The notes under the pieces were generated by a model, which saw nothing but the letters and a program-made list of their open reading frames with translations, was not told the origin of the DNA and made no database searches. The translations under genes were made by a program, and so were the position numbers. Positions 10,882 through 22,403 of a DNA stretch of 55,155 nucleotides are shown piece by piece; positions within the stretch are counted from its first letter, which is position 1, and every line of letters starts with the position of its first letter. The DNA is from Zopfochytrium polystomum (taxonomy: Eukaryota; Chytridiomycota; Chytridiomycetes; Chytridiales; Chytridiaceae), in the NCBI GenBank assembly GCA_025765615.1, contig JAIVFJ010000373.1, forward strand, positions 1 to 55,155, written 5' to 3'.

Positions 10882-12081
10882 AGGGCGTCGGGAAGCGCGG
10901 GGGTCGGGGGGAAGTGGTTGCGCTTGTTCCTTTCTTTAGCTTCGGCCATGTGGTCTCAATCGTCTTTGTGTTTCTCGCCCCCGTTTTACTCGATTCCACT
11001 TTGTGCGCCCGGTTTTTTTCCTTCCTTCTTTTTTGTTTGTTTGCCAATGAGCTGACAGGAGCTCACCAATGTGAAGTGTTGGTATGACTTTCAAAAATGT
11101 TAAGAATTGCCAAAAACTGTTTTTCCCTGAGTTGAACAAGGATTGGTGGACTTGGCTTTGAGCATTGAGGGGAAAGCGAGACTGCGAAAGGTTGAGACTT
11201 CAGCTGCTGAACGAACTGAAGCTTGAATAGAGGAATTTGGCAGTGAGACTCACGATCTGGTCCTGCTGCAAGAGTGTGGACGCAGTTGCGGGTTTGATGG
11301 CTGTTTCGGAAGTGCCGCATTGAGAAGTATGAAACGACGAGAAACAGTGTTCGTGACACTCTACGAACAAGGCGAGAGGGATGGGTGGTGCCTCCTTTGG
11401 GGAACACCCAAACGCTATAATTCAAGCCAAATCGACGTCGTCTGACAGCGACATAAACCGAGCAGCCGAGTCGAAATGAAGTGCAAAAAGCGCTGACGAA
11501 CTTGAAGTTTCGCGACACAGATCTTTCCCGCCGCCTTGTCACGATCGCGAAGACCGCCTGTTAGTGTGGACGAAGCGCGGCGGGTGGCCATTCACTGATA
11601 CGAGAACATAACCAGCCTATGAAGGTCAAGATGAGCGACACGGAGCTCAAAGCTGTTGTTATACCGGTAGGATCCACGGTAACCCCTCCTGTCTCGACCG
11701 ATCGATAGACAGTGGCGATGAAACTGTGGAGCGGTAATCAGGTAGAGTGGCATGATAATCGTGTTGGCATCCTCACGCGGCTGACGTGCCCGACAGGTTT
11801 CTGCACGATACTTCCTCGGGCAGGATCAGAATCTGACCGCTGGACAAGGTTTTGTCGCTTCTTCGATGTGGGAAACCTAGCGCTCCAGCAGCGCATCCCA
11901 CACATAGGCTTTGGTGCGCCAGTTGGACAAAACCAGCCGACAACATGAACAGGGTTTTGAGTACAACAAACAACCCACATATTCCAAGCGGGGCACTCGT
12001 GCCCCGCCCTGGCAGCCAATGCGTGGATGAATAACGGCCTAGCCAGCAAAGTTTTTCCTTCGTCCTCCCCCAAAATGAACA
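10882..12081. other. Intergenic, no gene recognised
   Basis: 1.2 kb between the lectin and the 3' end of the minus-strand F-box/WD40 gene. Short open frames exist (for example 159 codons on the minus strand at 11063-11542), but composition and content suggest they are chance. Confidence 0.5.
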
Positions 12082-13467
12082 CTAAAAGTAATCCGCATAG
12101 GGAATTCCACTGCCAAAATCGAGAATAACTCCGACTTGCTTGGTCTGGGTGGAAAGAAAAGGACGTCAGCGCTGGCTCATTTTTTTGAAGAAATTGTCCA
12201 TCCATTGTGAACTTGCCTCGTCAGCAAAACAGATGGCCGTGCAGTCCAGAAGCAGGTCCATGGGCGCCTCAAAGCTCCGTATGTTCCTCCCAGTCGCAAT
12301 ATCCCACAAATGGATCAGCTCCTTTCCAGAGGTGAAAAGCCCAACTGAATTCATACCAAGCGGGAAACGGTAGGCCAGCCCTTCCCCTCTGATTCTAGAA
12401 ACAAGGTTGCCGGTTTCAACGTCCCACACAGAGGTTTCCAGTGAACGCCAGCTGGTCACGACGTAAGTGTGATCTGCCAGCAGTCGTCCGTATACAGTAC
12501 GTGCAGCATTGGGATAACATTGCACAAGCACCCGTTCGCACCTCCCAGTTGCTGGATTCCAGATTCGAATTCTGCTGTCAGTGGATAAGGAGAAAAGCCG
12601 GTGGCCGTCTGTGTTCCAGATGCAAATACCAAGAGGTTGGCTGTCAATAGTGTGGAGCAGGACACCAGTAGCTGCATCCCACAATTTGGCTTCCCGGCAA
12701 TCAACAGAGAAAATGAAAGAGTCGATCCAGCCAAAAGAATTGATGGTGCCTTGGTGGCCATTCAAGACTGCCTTGCTTTCACCGGTCCGCAAGTCCCACA
12801 GCTGCACCGTCTCGTTGGATACTGCTGCCAAAATGGCTGTGCCATCAGCGTTGATCTCTGATTCGAGGCAGACGTGCGGAGTCAGCGCGACAGGTAAAGT
12901 CAGGACGGTGCTAAAATCGGATCGCCGCAAGACTGTATATCCGGTGCTGTAGCTTGTGACGATGAGGCTCTTGTGAAGGCATGAGATCTCTTCGCCGGGG
13001 CGGAGCGGAAACTCCCTCCTTTCGGGTTGCCCACTCGTCCACCGCCGCTCCAGCGCGTGGCGATACTCGTACAGCTTATTCCACGCAACCTCCTCGATTT
13101 GCCACGGGCTCCCTGCGGCCTCGCTACTTCTGCCAGCATTAGCAGCACCGGGGGCGTCGTTGCGACCCGCTTGCGATGGCGCAGCTCGCATCCGCGGGCT
13201 CCTCCATCGTGAATGGAACAAGGGCCGCCAGTACGCGTCCCGGGAGGCGACGGAGGACCACTGCTTCGACGCGCAGGAAAGTCGGGCGAGGGATCGGGCA
13301 TCTGCGACGAGCGAGAGGACGCGGTGGGCGATCTCGGGGGGCAGGCAGGACAGTCGATCACTGGCGGGGATGCCGCGATCGAGGCTGTGGATGTCGGGGG
13401 TCGTCGCGATTGCGTCTGTTGCGATCGAGCATGTGGTGGCGCTGTTTGACAACTGCTTTCTCGACAA
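12082..13467 (-). CDS. F-box/WD40-repeat protein A
   Basis: 435 aa. Exon 1 is 13467-12213 and exon 2 is 12134-12082, with a 78-nt intron. An F-box-like segment (residues about 41-85, LSCLPPEIAHRVLSLVADA then CASKQW and YWRPLF) suggests a substrate adaptor of an SCF ubiquitin ligase. WD-like units follow: VQLWDLRTG, AKLWDAATG, IRIWNPATG, TSVWDVETG, IHLWDIATG. A 433-codon frame runs through the intron, but splicing to the short last exon gives a C-terminus (GVILDFGSGIPYADYF) that matches the paralogue at 52933 and stops at the same place, so I favour the spliced model. The target substrate is unknown. It stands alone on the minus strand among plus-strand secreted genes. Confidence 0.82.
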
Positions 13468-13554
13468 CGCACTCGAACACCGCCTGCTTCACAGAAAAAG
13501 GCGGACGGTTTGGCGACGAAGAGGTCTACCATTCCTCCTCCTCCTCCTCCTCCT

Positions 13555-13812
13555 CCTCCTTCATTGCCACTTCCACCACCGGAGCACATCTGCGTGGCCC
13601 TCCATTGTTACTTCGTCCATCGCATATTCGTCATACTTGAAGTCAAGACCGCCACCGACTGGAGAAGATCAACTCGCCCCTCACGCCTCGCCAGAAGCAT
13701 CGCCAACTTTGAGTTTCCCCAGCTCCAATCCCAAACCTCTTCCATTGTTGAAGAATCTCCACAGATTCGGCGTCGTGCAGCGCGTCGAGAGCGCCAGCTC
13801 GGCTGACAGCTG
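13555..13812 (-). pseudogene. Second relic of the WW-repeat family
   Basis: Minus-strand fragments in two frames read ESVEILQQWKRFG, GLDFKYDEYAMDEVTMEGH and ADVLRWWKWQ followed by a stop. They match the unit order of the gene at 51309 (DSAEILQWWRDSG, KYDEAAITFASENGH). It lies immediately 5' of F-box/WD40 gene A on the same strand. No intact frame remains. Confidence 0.65.
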
Positions 13813-14340
13813 AATAGAAAAGGGGAATCGGACAAGGTCCAGAGACCGGTCATATTAGCTGGACCAAGTCCTATCGATATCGAAGCGGTGAGGGGCAAGC
13901 CGAAGCCTTGCGCAAGAAAGGAGTCGGCGATCGTTCGAGTAAAGGGACAAAATCTCATATAGCCTTTGAGGGAGATGCGGGCCTCACGGCCCTGTTTCAG
14001 GAAGTCAGACCCGATTCCGGCTGGCCGCGCATTCCGAGCAGGTCCGGCACGCGCCATCCAATCTGCTAAATTTGGTTCAGATGACCAAGCTGGTTGTGCT
14101 CCTTCCTTTTTGGGACGAAAAACACTGGCTGGGGTGAGCCTTCAAATTGGCCAGCCAGGTGCGGCTTGTCGTCTTCGTGCCTTGATTTGATGCTTACTCA
14201 AGGGGAAGGAGATCAATTTCAATCTATGGGGCGGACCGTCGGGTACTTAAAGAGGGCGACAGGCACCCCTACGCCCCCCACACCCGCCTCACCTCTCTTG
14301 CGCGCGACAGCCAGAATCTCCCCTACCACATCAACCCAAC
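13813..14340. other. Promoter region of the Pro/Thr/Lys-rich protein gene
   Basis: No gene seen. A TATA-like element (TACTTAAAGAGG at about 14240) lies 100 bp before the next start codon, followed by a C-rich leader. Confidence 0.4.
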
Positions 14341-15003
14341 ATGAATTCTCACTCCCTCCGCTTTCTTTTTGCGCTCCTCCTGGTCCTCCTCCTCACCACC
14401 ACCGCCGCCCCGCGCCCCAACCCCGTCCCCCAAGCCGCAACCACGACCACAGTCGACCCCGCCGCCACGACCACGACCACTACCACCACGCCCGCAACCG
14501 TGACGACGACGACGACCACGATCGTCGACCCGCTGGCGGCGAAAGCCGCAAAGACCAAAAAGACGACGACCACGCCAAAGACAAAGACTCCCAAGGCGAC
14601 CCCGACGCCAAACGCAAAGACCCCGAAGGCGACGCCGACCCCTAAAACGCCAAAAGCCACGCCGACTCCGAAAACGCCAAAGGCCACGCCGACGCCCAAG
14701 ACCCCCAAGGCCGCACCGACGCCAAAGGTTGCCAAGGCGGCAGCACCTGCCAACAACCCCGCCGTCGCCCCTGCCCCGATGGGCGCCCCGGCCGTTCCAC
14801 CGGCAGCACCACCAGTAGCGCCAGCGGCGGCGGCACCGGCAGTTGGATCGTTCCTGGGCAACTTTGAGGCGTTTGCGGCAGAGAACGACCCTGCGGCGGC
14901 GGACGCTGCGGCCGATCCTGCCGAAGATGTCGCGGAAGCGGAGGGTGATGCCGCGGCGGACGCGGCCAACAACTTTGAAGAGGTTGGCGGGGAAGGTCAA
15001 TGA
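14341..15003 (+). CDS. Secreted Pro/Thr/Lys-repeat protein with acidic tail
   Basis: 220 aa, single exon. A strong signal peptide (LRFLFALLLVLLLTTTAA) precedes a Thr/Ala-rich stretch with VDP motifs. Next comes a basic repeat block of about five TPKATPTPK-type units, an Ala/Pro hinge (APAPMGAPAVPPAAPP), and an acidic Ala/Asp/Glu C-terminus. The shape resembles hydroxyproline-rich or mucin-like wall proteins: an extended, probably O-glycosylated rod carrying opposite charges at its two ends. There is no Reeler domain, but its VDP and Thr-run style resembles the neighbouring Reeler tails. No enzyme function is visible. Confidence 0.75.
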   Translation: MNSHSLRFLFALLLVLLLTTTAAPRPNPVPQAATTTTVDPAATTTTTTTTPATVTTTTTTIVDPLAAKAAKTKKTTTTPKTKTPKATPTPNAKTPKATPTPKTPKATPTPKTPKATPTPKTPKAAPTPKVAKAAAPANNPAVAPAPMGAPAVPPAAPPVAPAAAAPAVGSFLGNFEAFAAENDPAAADAAADPAEDVAEAEGDAAADAANNFEEVGGEGQ

Positions 15004-15388
15004 GTCCACATGACTCCACTGTCCCCCCCCAACTCAGGGGTTGCGAGACACCGCCCGTTGAAGTGCGACGTGACCAGCGAGACCCGACGTGTACGCTTTC
15101 GTCTTCGTTTTCTCAGTTGTTGCTTTTATCTCCCTTTTCCTCTCTCTACGCTTCATTGTGGAGCGTTTTCGTGCACCCGCCTGCGCGTCCTCGCCTTCCT
15201 TGCAATCTCGTAGTTGTCTGCTTAATCTCTTCTTGTTAGCTGGCGGGGAGGTGCAGGGCGCCTTTCTCGTCAGGCAATAGTTTACTGTAATTGATAGTTG
15301 TTGATAATTTGTAGCATTGCAATTTGGTGCGGCAAGTTGTTTTGAACAGGTGACTTCGTTGAGGAGCAATCGGATCGGATGGAGCAAT

Positions 15389-15475
<87 letters not shown>

Positions 15476-16476
15476 ATCATTCACCGGTGGCACCCGGAAA
15501 CGGATGCGCCTCAAAAAAAAGGTTGGGAGTCAACCAACCAATCATGCGCAAGATTGCACCGCCGCTGCCGCCGACGCAAATTGCATCTAAAATTGTGTGT
15601 TTGCGCTTTTTTTCCAATTTGCGGCGGTCTTTTCCATTTTTGGGGTCGCCTGTTGATTGATTTGTTTTTCATTTTGGTGCTTTCCCCCACTAAATCTGGT
15701 GCTCGCCAGACGGAAATAATGAACATCAACCAACAAAAAGGCAAGGGTTCGCGATGTCATGGGAGGGTGCCGGAGCATTCAAGTATATCCCTTGCACTTC
15801 GCTCACTTCTCTCTCCCCGCTTTACTCGTTCAGTTGGTTCCCACCCCCCAAGGACGCCTCGTCATAAGCTGTGTTTCTCTGAGAGCCCTCAATAAGTACG
15901 CTTTGGAGGATCAGCCCCCCCCCCCCTCCCTCGCCTTTGGGGCGTCGAGGCTCGCTCAATTAGTCGGGCCGAAGTCAGGCAGGGGTGGGTGCATGCGCAT
16001 GAAAAATGAGTGGGGCGGATTCGATTTGTGCTTTCCTTTTGCGGGACTGAACGCGTGCCTCCCAATTTCAAAAGTCGTTCCATTGCGAGGTCTGCTGCGA
16101 TTGGGGGGCCCGGCGGGTTTTCAGTGTGCAATTTCGCGTTGTCTTTTTGTTTTTGTTTTTGTTTTTGTTTTGTTTTTATTCCCCGTAAAATGAAATTGGA
16201 TTTTCGCGCCCCTGATTTGGCAGGTTCTCCCGCAAATGGGCGTCTCCACGCAAACTTGCCGCTCTTTCGCAATTTCATTTTCATTTCCACTGCGGGGATC
16301 ACATAAAAACCAGGCAGGGCCTAACCCCCCTTGCACTCCAACCCCTAGCTCGGTTTCATTTCCCACGACCTGGGTGTACCATTCATTTCCGTGTCCTTCC
16401 ACCCCTTGTCCATATCACATCAACCTCCCCCTCCTTGTTCTTTTCGTCGTTCCCTCCACACCCCCTTCCCGCAAAA
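15004..16476. other. Intergenic stretch with long (GA)n tract
   Basis: About 1.5 kb without a supported gene. It contains the (GA)n tract at 15394-15472, a (GTTTTT)n-like run near 16140-16180, and a CATAAAAACC TATA-like element near 16305 that could serve the next gene. Confidence 0.5.
15394..15472 (+). repeat. (GA)n microsatellite, about 79 bp
   Basis: Uninterrupted GA dinucleotide tract between the Pro/Thr/Lys-rich gene and Reeler gene 2. Length may be unreliable in the assembly. Confidence 0.95.
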
Positions 16477-18009
16477 ATGCAACCCCTCGCAACCCTCGCC
16501 GCCCTGGTCGCGGCAAGCCGCATCCGCCCTCACATTCACCACCACCGTCACCCGCTCTCCCCAACGGCGCCCCGCGCTGCATCATCAACCCAGCCTTCAT
16601 CGCCACAAAGCACGGCAACCCGCAAGCAAACGGCGGCGGCATGGCCCTCTCCCCCGCCACAACTACCTACACCCCGGGCGGTCCCGCAATGGCCATCCAG
16701 ATCACGGGGATCAAGACGTTTACAAACGGCGGCATCCTCGCGTACGCGAACGTGACGAACCCGGCCATGGTCCCCGCCGGCTCAGTCGAGATGCACGTCG
16801 GCGCGTTCGTGCCGGCGGGCACGATGAGGGCGCAGACGGCGCAGAGCTGCGCGACGGCCATGGCCGCGAACGAGAACGCCTTGTCGACCATCACCCAGGC
16901 GAGCCCGATGAAGAGCGCGGATATGGCGACGTTGATGTGGACCCCGCCGGTGAGGTTTTTTATTTTTATTTTTTTGTGTTTTTGTCTTTGCTTGAGGGTT
17001 TCAGAATCATGAGGGGCCCGACGCTAACCGTTTTCGTGGCGAAAATAGGCGACGGATGTCGGACCGGTGCAAATGAACGTTGTCGTTGCGACGGGGACCG
17101 TCGGGCAGCCGTGGGCTGTCCTCGCCCCCGTCATGCTCATGCCCGACACGACCGGTGCAACCACCACCACCACAACCGCCGGATCGACCGCCACCACCAC
17201 CACCACCACCACCGGCGCCGGCACAGGAGCCGCCCCCGTCGACGGCGGCACCATCTCGGGGCGTCGACCCCGCCACCGGCCAACAAGCCGACCCCAACGC
17301 CGGCGGCGCAGCAGGCGGCGCGGCCGGCGGCGGCGCCATGTCCTCCCGTGCCAAGGCCGCCACGACTACCGCGAACGCCTCCTCCTCCTCCTCCTCCTCC
17401 TCCGCCAAAGCCACAAAGTCCACGACCACCGCCAAAACCACGACCGCGAAAACCACCACCGCAAAGACGACCACCGCGAAGGCAACAAAGACAAAGAACA
17501 CAAAGGCCACCGCTGCCGCTACCAACGCCAACGCGAACGCCAACGCGAACGCCAACGCGAACAACGCGAACAACGCGAACAACGCGAACAACGCGAACAA
17601 CGTCGACGCCGCCGTGGCCGCTATCAAGGCCAAAATCGAAGCCGAGGAGGCCGAGATCAAGGCAAAGATCGCGGCGGCGCAGCAGCAGCAGCAGCAAGCG
17701 GCGGCGGCCGGGTTTGCGGCGCCAATGGGCGCGGCCGCGGTTGCGGCCGATGGGACGGATGCGGCGGCTGTTGATGCTGCGGCGAACGACTTTGCGTTCA
17801 ACCTGGGGCAGAATGCGAACGCGGCGGCCGCCGGTGCCGCCGGTGCGAATGCGGCTGCGGCGGCGGCGAACAATAACAATGGAAACGCGAACGCGGCGGA
17901 TGCGGCGGCGGCCGCGATCAAGGCCAAGGTCGAGGCGGAGGTGGCGGAGATCAAGGCGAAGATTGAGGCGGAGGAGGCGGAGATTAAGGCGGCGCTCGGG
18001 ATTAACTGA
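16477..18009 (+). CDS. Secreted Reeler-domain protein 2 (frame-disrupted as assembled)
   Basis: Exons 16477-16949 and 17049-18009, with a 99-nt intron after WTPP. The Reeler domain is near-identical to copies 3 and 4 (LPNGAPRCIINPAFIATKHG, YTPGG, GAFVPAG, LSTITQ, LMWTPP|ATDVGPVQMNVVVATG). The tail is Thr/Ser/Lys-rich, then has an Asn-Ala repeat (NANANAN, NNANNANN) and two copies of a charged helix module (AIKAKIEAEEAEIKAKIAAA; AIKAKVEAEVAEIKAK). To read through it needs three single bases removed: an A at 16515-16516 and a C at 16551-16553, both in the signal peptide, and a G at 17258-17261. With these, about 476 aa result and the signal peptide aligns with copy 3 (TTTVTALPNG). It is either a broken gene or, more likely, carries assembly indels. 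Confidence 0.72.
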
Positions 18010-18558
18010 GGGGACTGTGGGAATTACCATTGTTCGTCTCCGTTTCTTTTCTCCTTTGTAACCCGCGTATTATTTGTTGAGTAGCCTTTTTCGCTTTGCG
18101 TTGATACTTTTTTGTGTGTACACAGACCCCTCGGTTGTGTGGTGCAACCGTTGCGCATTTTCTACCATTCTCTCCTTCCAAAATGTCCCTTTTGTACCCA
18201 CCCGCACAACCCCTCACCTTGCCTCCACCTCCTCCTCCTCGCTTTTCCTCGCTCTTGTTCCATTTTTGTTTCTCGGTTCTTTTTTTCCGCCTCTCGCCGC
18301 ACTTTCTTTTTGTTTGTAGGAAAAACGCTGGCTTCGTTTCTCCTGCATGAGGTCCCTCCCCGGTTGATTTTAATGGCTTCCCGTGGGGTGCTTCGCCGCG
18401 AACAACTATTACGATTATTAACACAATCAATTAACGAATCGCATCGGATACTATTTTTACAGCCCCCCTTTCTTTTATCACGACCCAGAGCTTGGGAAGT
18501 GAGTCGGCACGGGTTTGACTTGGCGATGCATTAATCGGTTTTGCGTTCGGCGTTCTTG

Positions 18559-18589
<31 letters not shown>

Positions 18590-18864
18590 CAAACTAAAAA
18601 ACAAAAAAAAGGAAAATTTGCGGCCTGTCATGCCGCAAAAGGGTTCGGAGATTTGCCCTTCATTCCGCATTTGGAAAACCTTGCTTGCATTGGCACGCAG
18701 ATGGGCGGCAGATGTACAAATGGCCCGCCCTGTCTACTTGTCCTGTTGCGCGTGCGCATAAATTGCACAGCACTCCACTCCCGCCGCAAAAGGCAAGCGA
18801 ACCAAAGAAAATTCTGTTGTCTCGTTCCACCAGAAGGCCTTTGCCCTCTCATCGCCGCACGTCA
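18010..18864. other. Spacer between Reeler genes 2 and 3
   Basis: Pyrimidine-rich 3' flank of gene 2, a run of 29 A at 18561-18589, and a short leader to gene 3. No gene is recognised. Confidence 0.5.
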
Positions 18865-19852
18865 ATGCTCCCCGCCACCCTCACCCTCCTCGCGGCCCTC
18901 ACCGCTGCCGCCACCACAACGGTCACCGCCCTCCCCAACGGCGCCCCGCGCTGCATCATCAACCCGGCCTTCATCGCCACAAAGCACGGCAACCCGCAAG
19001 CAAACGGCGGCGGCATGACCCTCACCCCCGCCACAACCACATACACCCCGGGCGGGCCCGCCATGGCCATCCAAATCACGGGCATCCCCACGTTCGCGAA
19101 CGGCGGCATCCTCGCGTACGCCAACGTCACGAACCCGGCCATGGTCCCCGCCGGCTCGGTCGAGATGCACGTCGGCGCGTTCGTGCCCGCAGGGACTATA
19201 AGGGCGCAGACCGCGCAGAGCTGCGCGACCGCCATGGCCGCGAATGAGAACGCCTTGTCCACGATCACCCAGGCGAGCCCGATGAAGAGCGCGGATATGG
19301 CCACGTTGATGTGGACCCCGCCGGTAATATCTGCGTTTCTTTCTTGTCTGCTCGTGTGCGAAGCTTGAACTGATCGTCGCTGCACGTATGCACACAAAAC
19401 AAACAAACAAACAAATACAGGCGACCGACGTCGGACCCGTGCAAATGAACGTCGTCGTCGCGACAGGTACCCGCGGTCAGCCGTGGGCCGTCCTCGCACC
19501 CGTCATGCTCACCCCGGCCGGCGGCGCCGCTGGTGGAGGCGCCGCCGGTGGAGGCGCTGCGGGTGGTGGTGGAGCCGCAGGTGGAGGCGCCGCGACGACG
19601 ACCTCTGCCGCGGCGAAAGCCAAAACCACGGCGTCCTCCGCCGCCGCGGCGACCACGACGACGGCGACGTCTGCCGCTGCGGCGGTGACAAATACAAAGA
19701 AGACCAAGACTACGACGACTACCACGTCGTCGTCGATGGCGGCGGCGGCGACGGGCGGGAACGCGGCGGGGAATGCGGGCGCTGCGGCCGGGACGGTGGA
19801 CGATAACACCATCGCGGGGATCGACCCGGCGACGGGGAAGCCGGCGGTGTAA
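18865..19852 (+). CDS. Secreted Reeler-domain protein 3
   Basis: 296 aa; exons 18865-19323 and 19421-19852, with a 97-nt intron splitting WTPP from ATDVGPVQMNVVVATG. Signal peptide MLPATLTLLAALTAAA then TTTVTA, mature start near LPNGAPRC. The Reeler domain holds two Cys and the KHGNPQ, YTPGG, MHVGAFVPAG and LMWTPP landmarks. The tail is Gly/Ala repeats (GGAAGGGAAGG type), then Thr/Ser/Ala runs, and it ends VDDNTIAGIDPATGKPAV. It lacks the KAK helix module of copies 2 and 4. All frames are intact, making this the cleanest member. Function is inferred only as extracellular or wall-associated. Confidence 0.87.
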
Positions 19853-20492
19853 TAATTCTTCTACGTATACGGTGCCCCAACCCGTTTGCTATGCTTGCCT
19901 TTTCGGCCCACCCTTCCACCCTTTTTTTTTGTTATCACATTTACCGCCTTTTCCTTTCCGTTTCTCGTAGCGTCCTCTTTCTTTTCGGTCCGATGGGCTT
20001 TTTTTCGTCTCTCTCTCGTTTCCGAAAGAACTGGGCGAGGAGGCGAAAGCAGTCTATTCTGGTCCGCGACCCTCCAGGTGTCCAACCCCGCGTCTCCGTC
20101 TTCGTTTTTCTCTCCCCCTCAAATTGCTCCAACTCCCATTGCCCCCCGCGTTTCTATCCTTTCTTACCCTTTGTATGAAACCCTTTTCGGCTCCCTTTCC
20201 CCCATCCCAATCCTTTCCTGCTTCCTACCTTGGTGTGGCTGTTCACCTCACCCTATTCCCACCGTATTCCCCCCCCTATTCCCCCTCCTTGCACTCCTTC
20301 TTATTCTTGTGTGACGTTGACACCCCCCGCATTTAATAAAACGGCGCGCAGAAAAGGGGCCGCGCAGGAGCGAACCTTGGCAGCAAAAGAGGAAGTGGAC
20401 TTCCGCAAACCGCCCGAGGGACTGACTGACTGACTCGGCGTGACTCGGACGATCGGATTGCGCTGCTGTGCGGCCGATTTCTGCCAAATGAG

Positions 20493-20528
<36 letters not shown>

Positions 20529-20761
20529 CTCTCGAGGTTACCCAGTTTGGAGTCAAGGTGTTTAATTTCAAGGGCTGGACTAGCAGACAGACAGACAGAC
20601 TCGTAGACAGACGATGCTTGGGCAGGCAGGCAGACACACACCTCTCAATTGGCCGGCTTGGCACTTTGACAGTACTTTTGTCTCTTTACATTCCTTCTCT
20701 CCTCCGCGACTTCTCCTTTCACGCCGTCGTCTCCACCCACCCACCCGTCGTCGTCGCAGAT
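19853..20761. other. Spacer between Reeler genes 3 and 4
   Basis: Pyrimidine-rich DNA, a run of 34 T at 20495-20528, and CAGA/GGCA short tandem motifs around 20584-20635. No gene is supported. Confidence 0.5.
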
Positions 20762-22197
20762 ATGCCCAGCCCAGCAGCAGCAGCAGCAGCAACAGCACTA
20801 CCGCCGCCCTCGCACCGACGGGGCCGCCTCGCTGCTAACTCCCTCCTCGCCGTCCTTGCCGCCGCCGCCGCCGCCGCCGTCTTGGCCGCCCTGGCCCCCG
20901 CCGCCCTCGCCCTCCCCAATGGCGCCCCCCGCTGCATCATCAACGCGGCCTTCATCGCCACAAAGCACGGCAACCCGCAAGCAGCCGGCGGCGGCATGAC
21001 CCTCACCCCCGCCACAACCACATACACCCCGGGCGGTCCCGCAATGGCCATCCAGATCACCGGGATCAAGACGTTCACCAACGGCGGTATCCTCGCGTAT
21101 GCGAACGTGACCAACCCTGCGATGGTGCCGGCTGGGTCTGTTGAGATGCACGTCGGAGCTTTTGTGCCTGCGGGTACGATCAGGGCGCAGACCGCGCAGA
21201 GCTGCGCGACGGCTATGGCCGCGAATGAGAACGCCTTGTCGACGATTACCCACGCGAGCCCGATGTTGAGCGCGGATATGGCCACTTTGATGTGGACGCC
21301 GCCTGTAAGTGGGGTGGCTCGCCTTTGCTCTGATCTCTGTGGTCACCGCTCACCCCAAAAGCAACCCAGGCAACAGACGTCGGACCCGTCCAGATGAACG
21401 TCGTCGTCGCCACAGGCACCGTCGGTCAACCGTGGGCCGTCCTCGCTCCCATCATGCTTACCCCGGCCGCGGGCGGTGCCGCGGGTGGCGGCGCCGGCAC
21501 GGGTGCAGGAACGACTACCACAACCTCTTCTTCGTCGGCCGCAGTCTCCACAACCGCAAAGGCCACCATGACCGCCAAAGCCACTTCCTCCTCCTCGTCC
21601 TCCTCCTCCTCCTCCTCCTCCTCCTCGACAACTGCCAAAACAACAACGTCAACCGTCAAAGCTTCCACCCTCTCCTCCGCCACCACCAGCAGCAGCAGCA
21701 GCTCCTCCGCAACGACAACGGCCGCACCGACGACTTCTACAACCACAATGACTGTCACAGCTACGGGCGGCGGCGGCGGTAGCGCGAGCACGGGGTCCGC
21801 GACGACGTCGGCGGTCGTCGCGACCATGGCGACGATCTCGATCAACACGAACGGCGGCGCTGCGGGGGGTGGCGCGGCGGCTACTACTACGACGACGGCG
21901 CCGGCCACGACGACCACCACCACCACCACCACCAGCAGCAGTGCGGCGGGCGGTGCGACCACCGCGACGCCGACGCCTGCTCCCGCGACGACCACCTCGA
22001 CCACCACGATGACGGTCGCAAAGACGACTTCTTCCTCTTCGTCCTCGTCGTCGTCGTCGTCGTCGTCGACAAAGACGACGACCACGAAAAAGACAAAGCC
22101 GACGAACAAGCTGGACGCCGCGCTCGCGGCGCTCAAGGCCAAAGTCGAGGCCGAGGAGGCGGCGATCAAGGCGAAGCTTGCGGCGGCGGGGAAGTAA
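20762..22197 (+). CDS. Secreted Reeler-domain protein 4
   Basis: 456 aa; exons 20762-21304 and 21370-22197, with a 65-nt intron at the same WTPP site as copies 2 and 3. The N-terminus has a longer Ala/Pro/basic leader before the hydrophobic core (LLAVLAAAAAAAVLAALAPA), cut near LPNGAPRC. The Reeler domain is highly similar to copies 2 and 3. The tail of roughly 220 residues is Ser/Thr/Ala/Gly-rich with poly-Ser and TTTT blocks. It ends in a charged amphipathic segment (KLDAALAALKAKVEAEEAAI then KAKLAAAGK), shared with copy 2. The whole frame is intact. An in-frame ATG nearer the hydrophobic core is absent, so this start was kept. Confidence 0.86.
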
Positions 22198-22361
22198 GAG
22201 CACCGAGGGGGTTTTCGTGTGAAAATTCGTGCTTCCAATGCGGTTTGTTGAGGGGGAAAAGGCAACGCTTTTCCTTTTCTTGTTTCGATTTTTGTTCTGC
22301 TCTCCTTTCTCGCGCCCCTCACCTTGGCCTCCGTTTCCCCCACTTTTGTTTGTTTCCATCG

Positions 22362-22403
<42 letters not shown>

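Noticed and set aside
11063..11542. 159-codon minus-strand frame between lectin and F-box gene
   Set aside because: No signal, domain or repeat, and no similarity to anything else in the window.
15236..15514. Poly(Leu-Ser) or poly(Glu-Arg) proteins
   Set aside because: Direct translation of the (GA)n/(CT)n microsatellite.
17137..18061. Arg/Pro-rich frames over Reeler gene 2 (plus and minus)
   Set aside because: Frame shadows of Ala/Thr/Asn repeat DNA; the frame with the Reeler domain, intron and helix module is clearly the coding one.
16477..22197. Tandem Reeler array as a CRISPR-like or phage repeat structure
   Set aside because: The repeats are kilobase-scale duplicated genes with introns; no short direct repeats with unique spacers were found.
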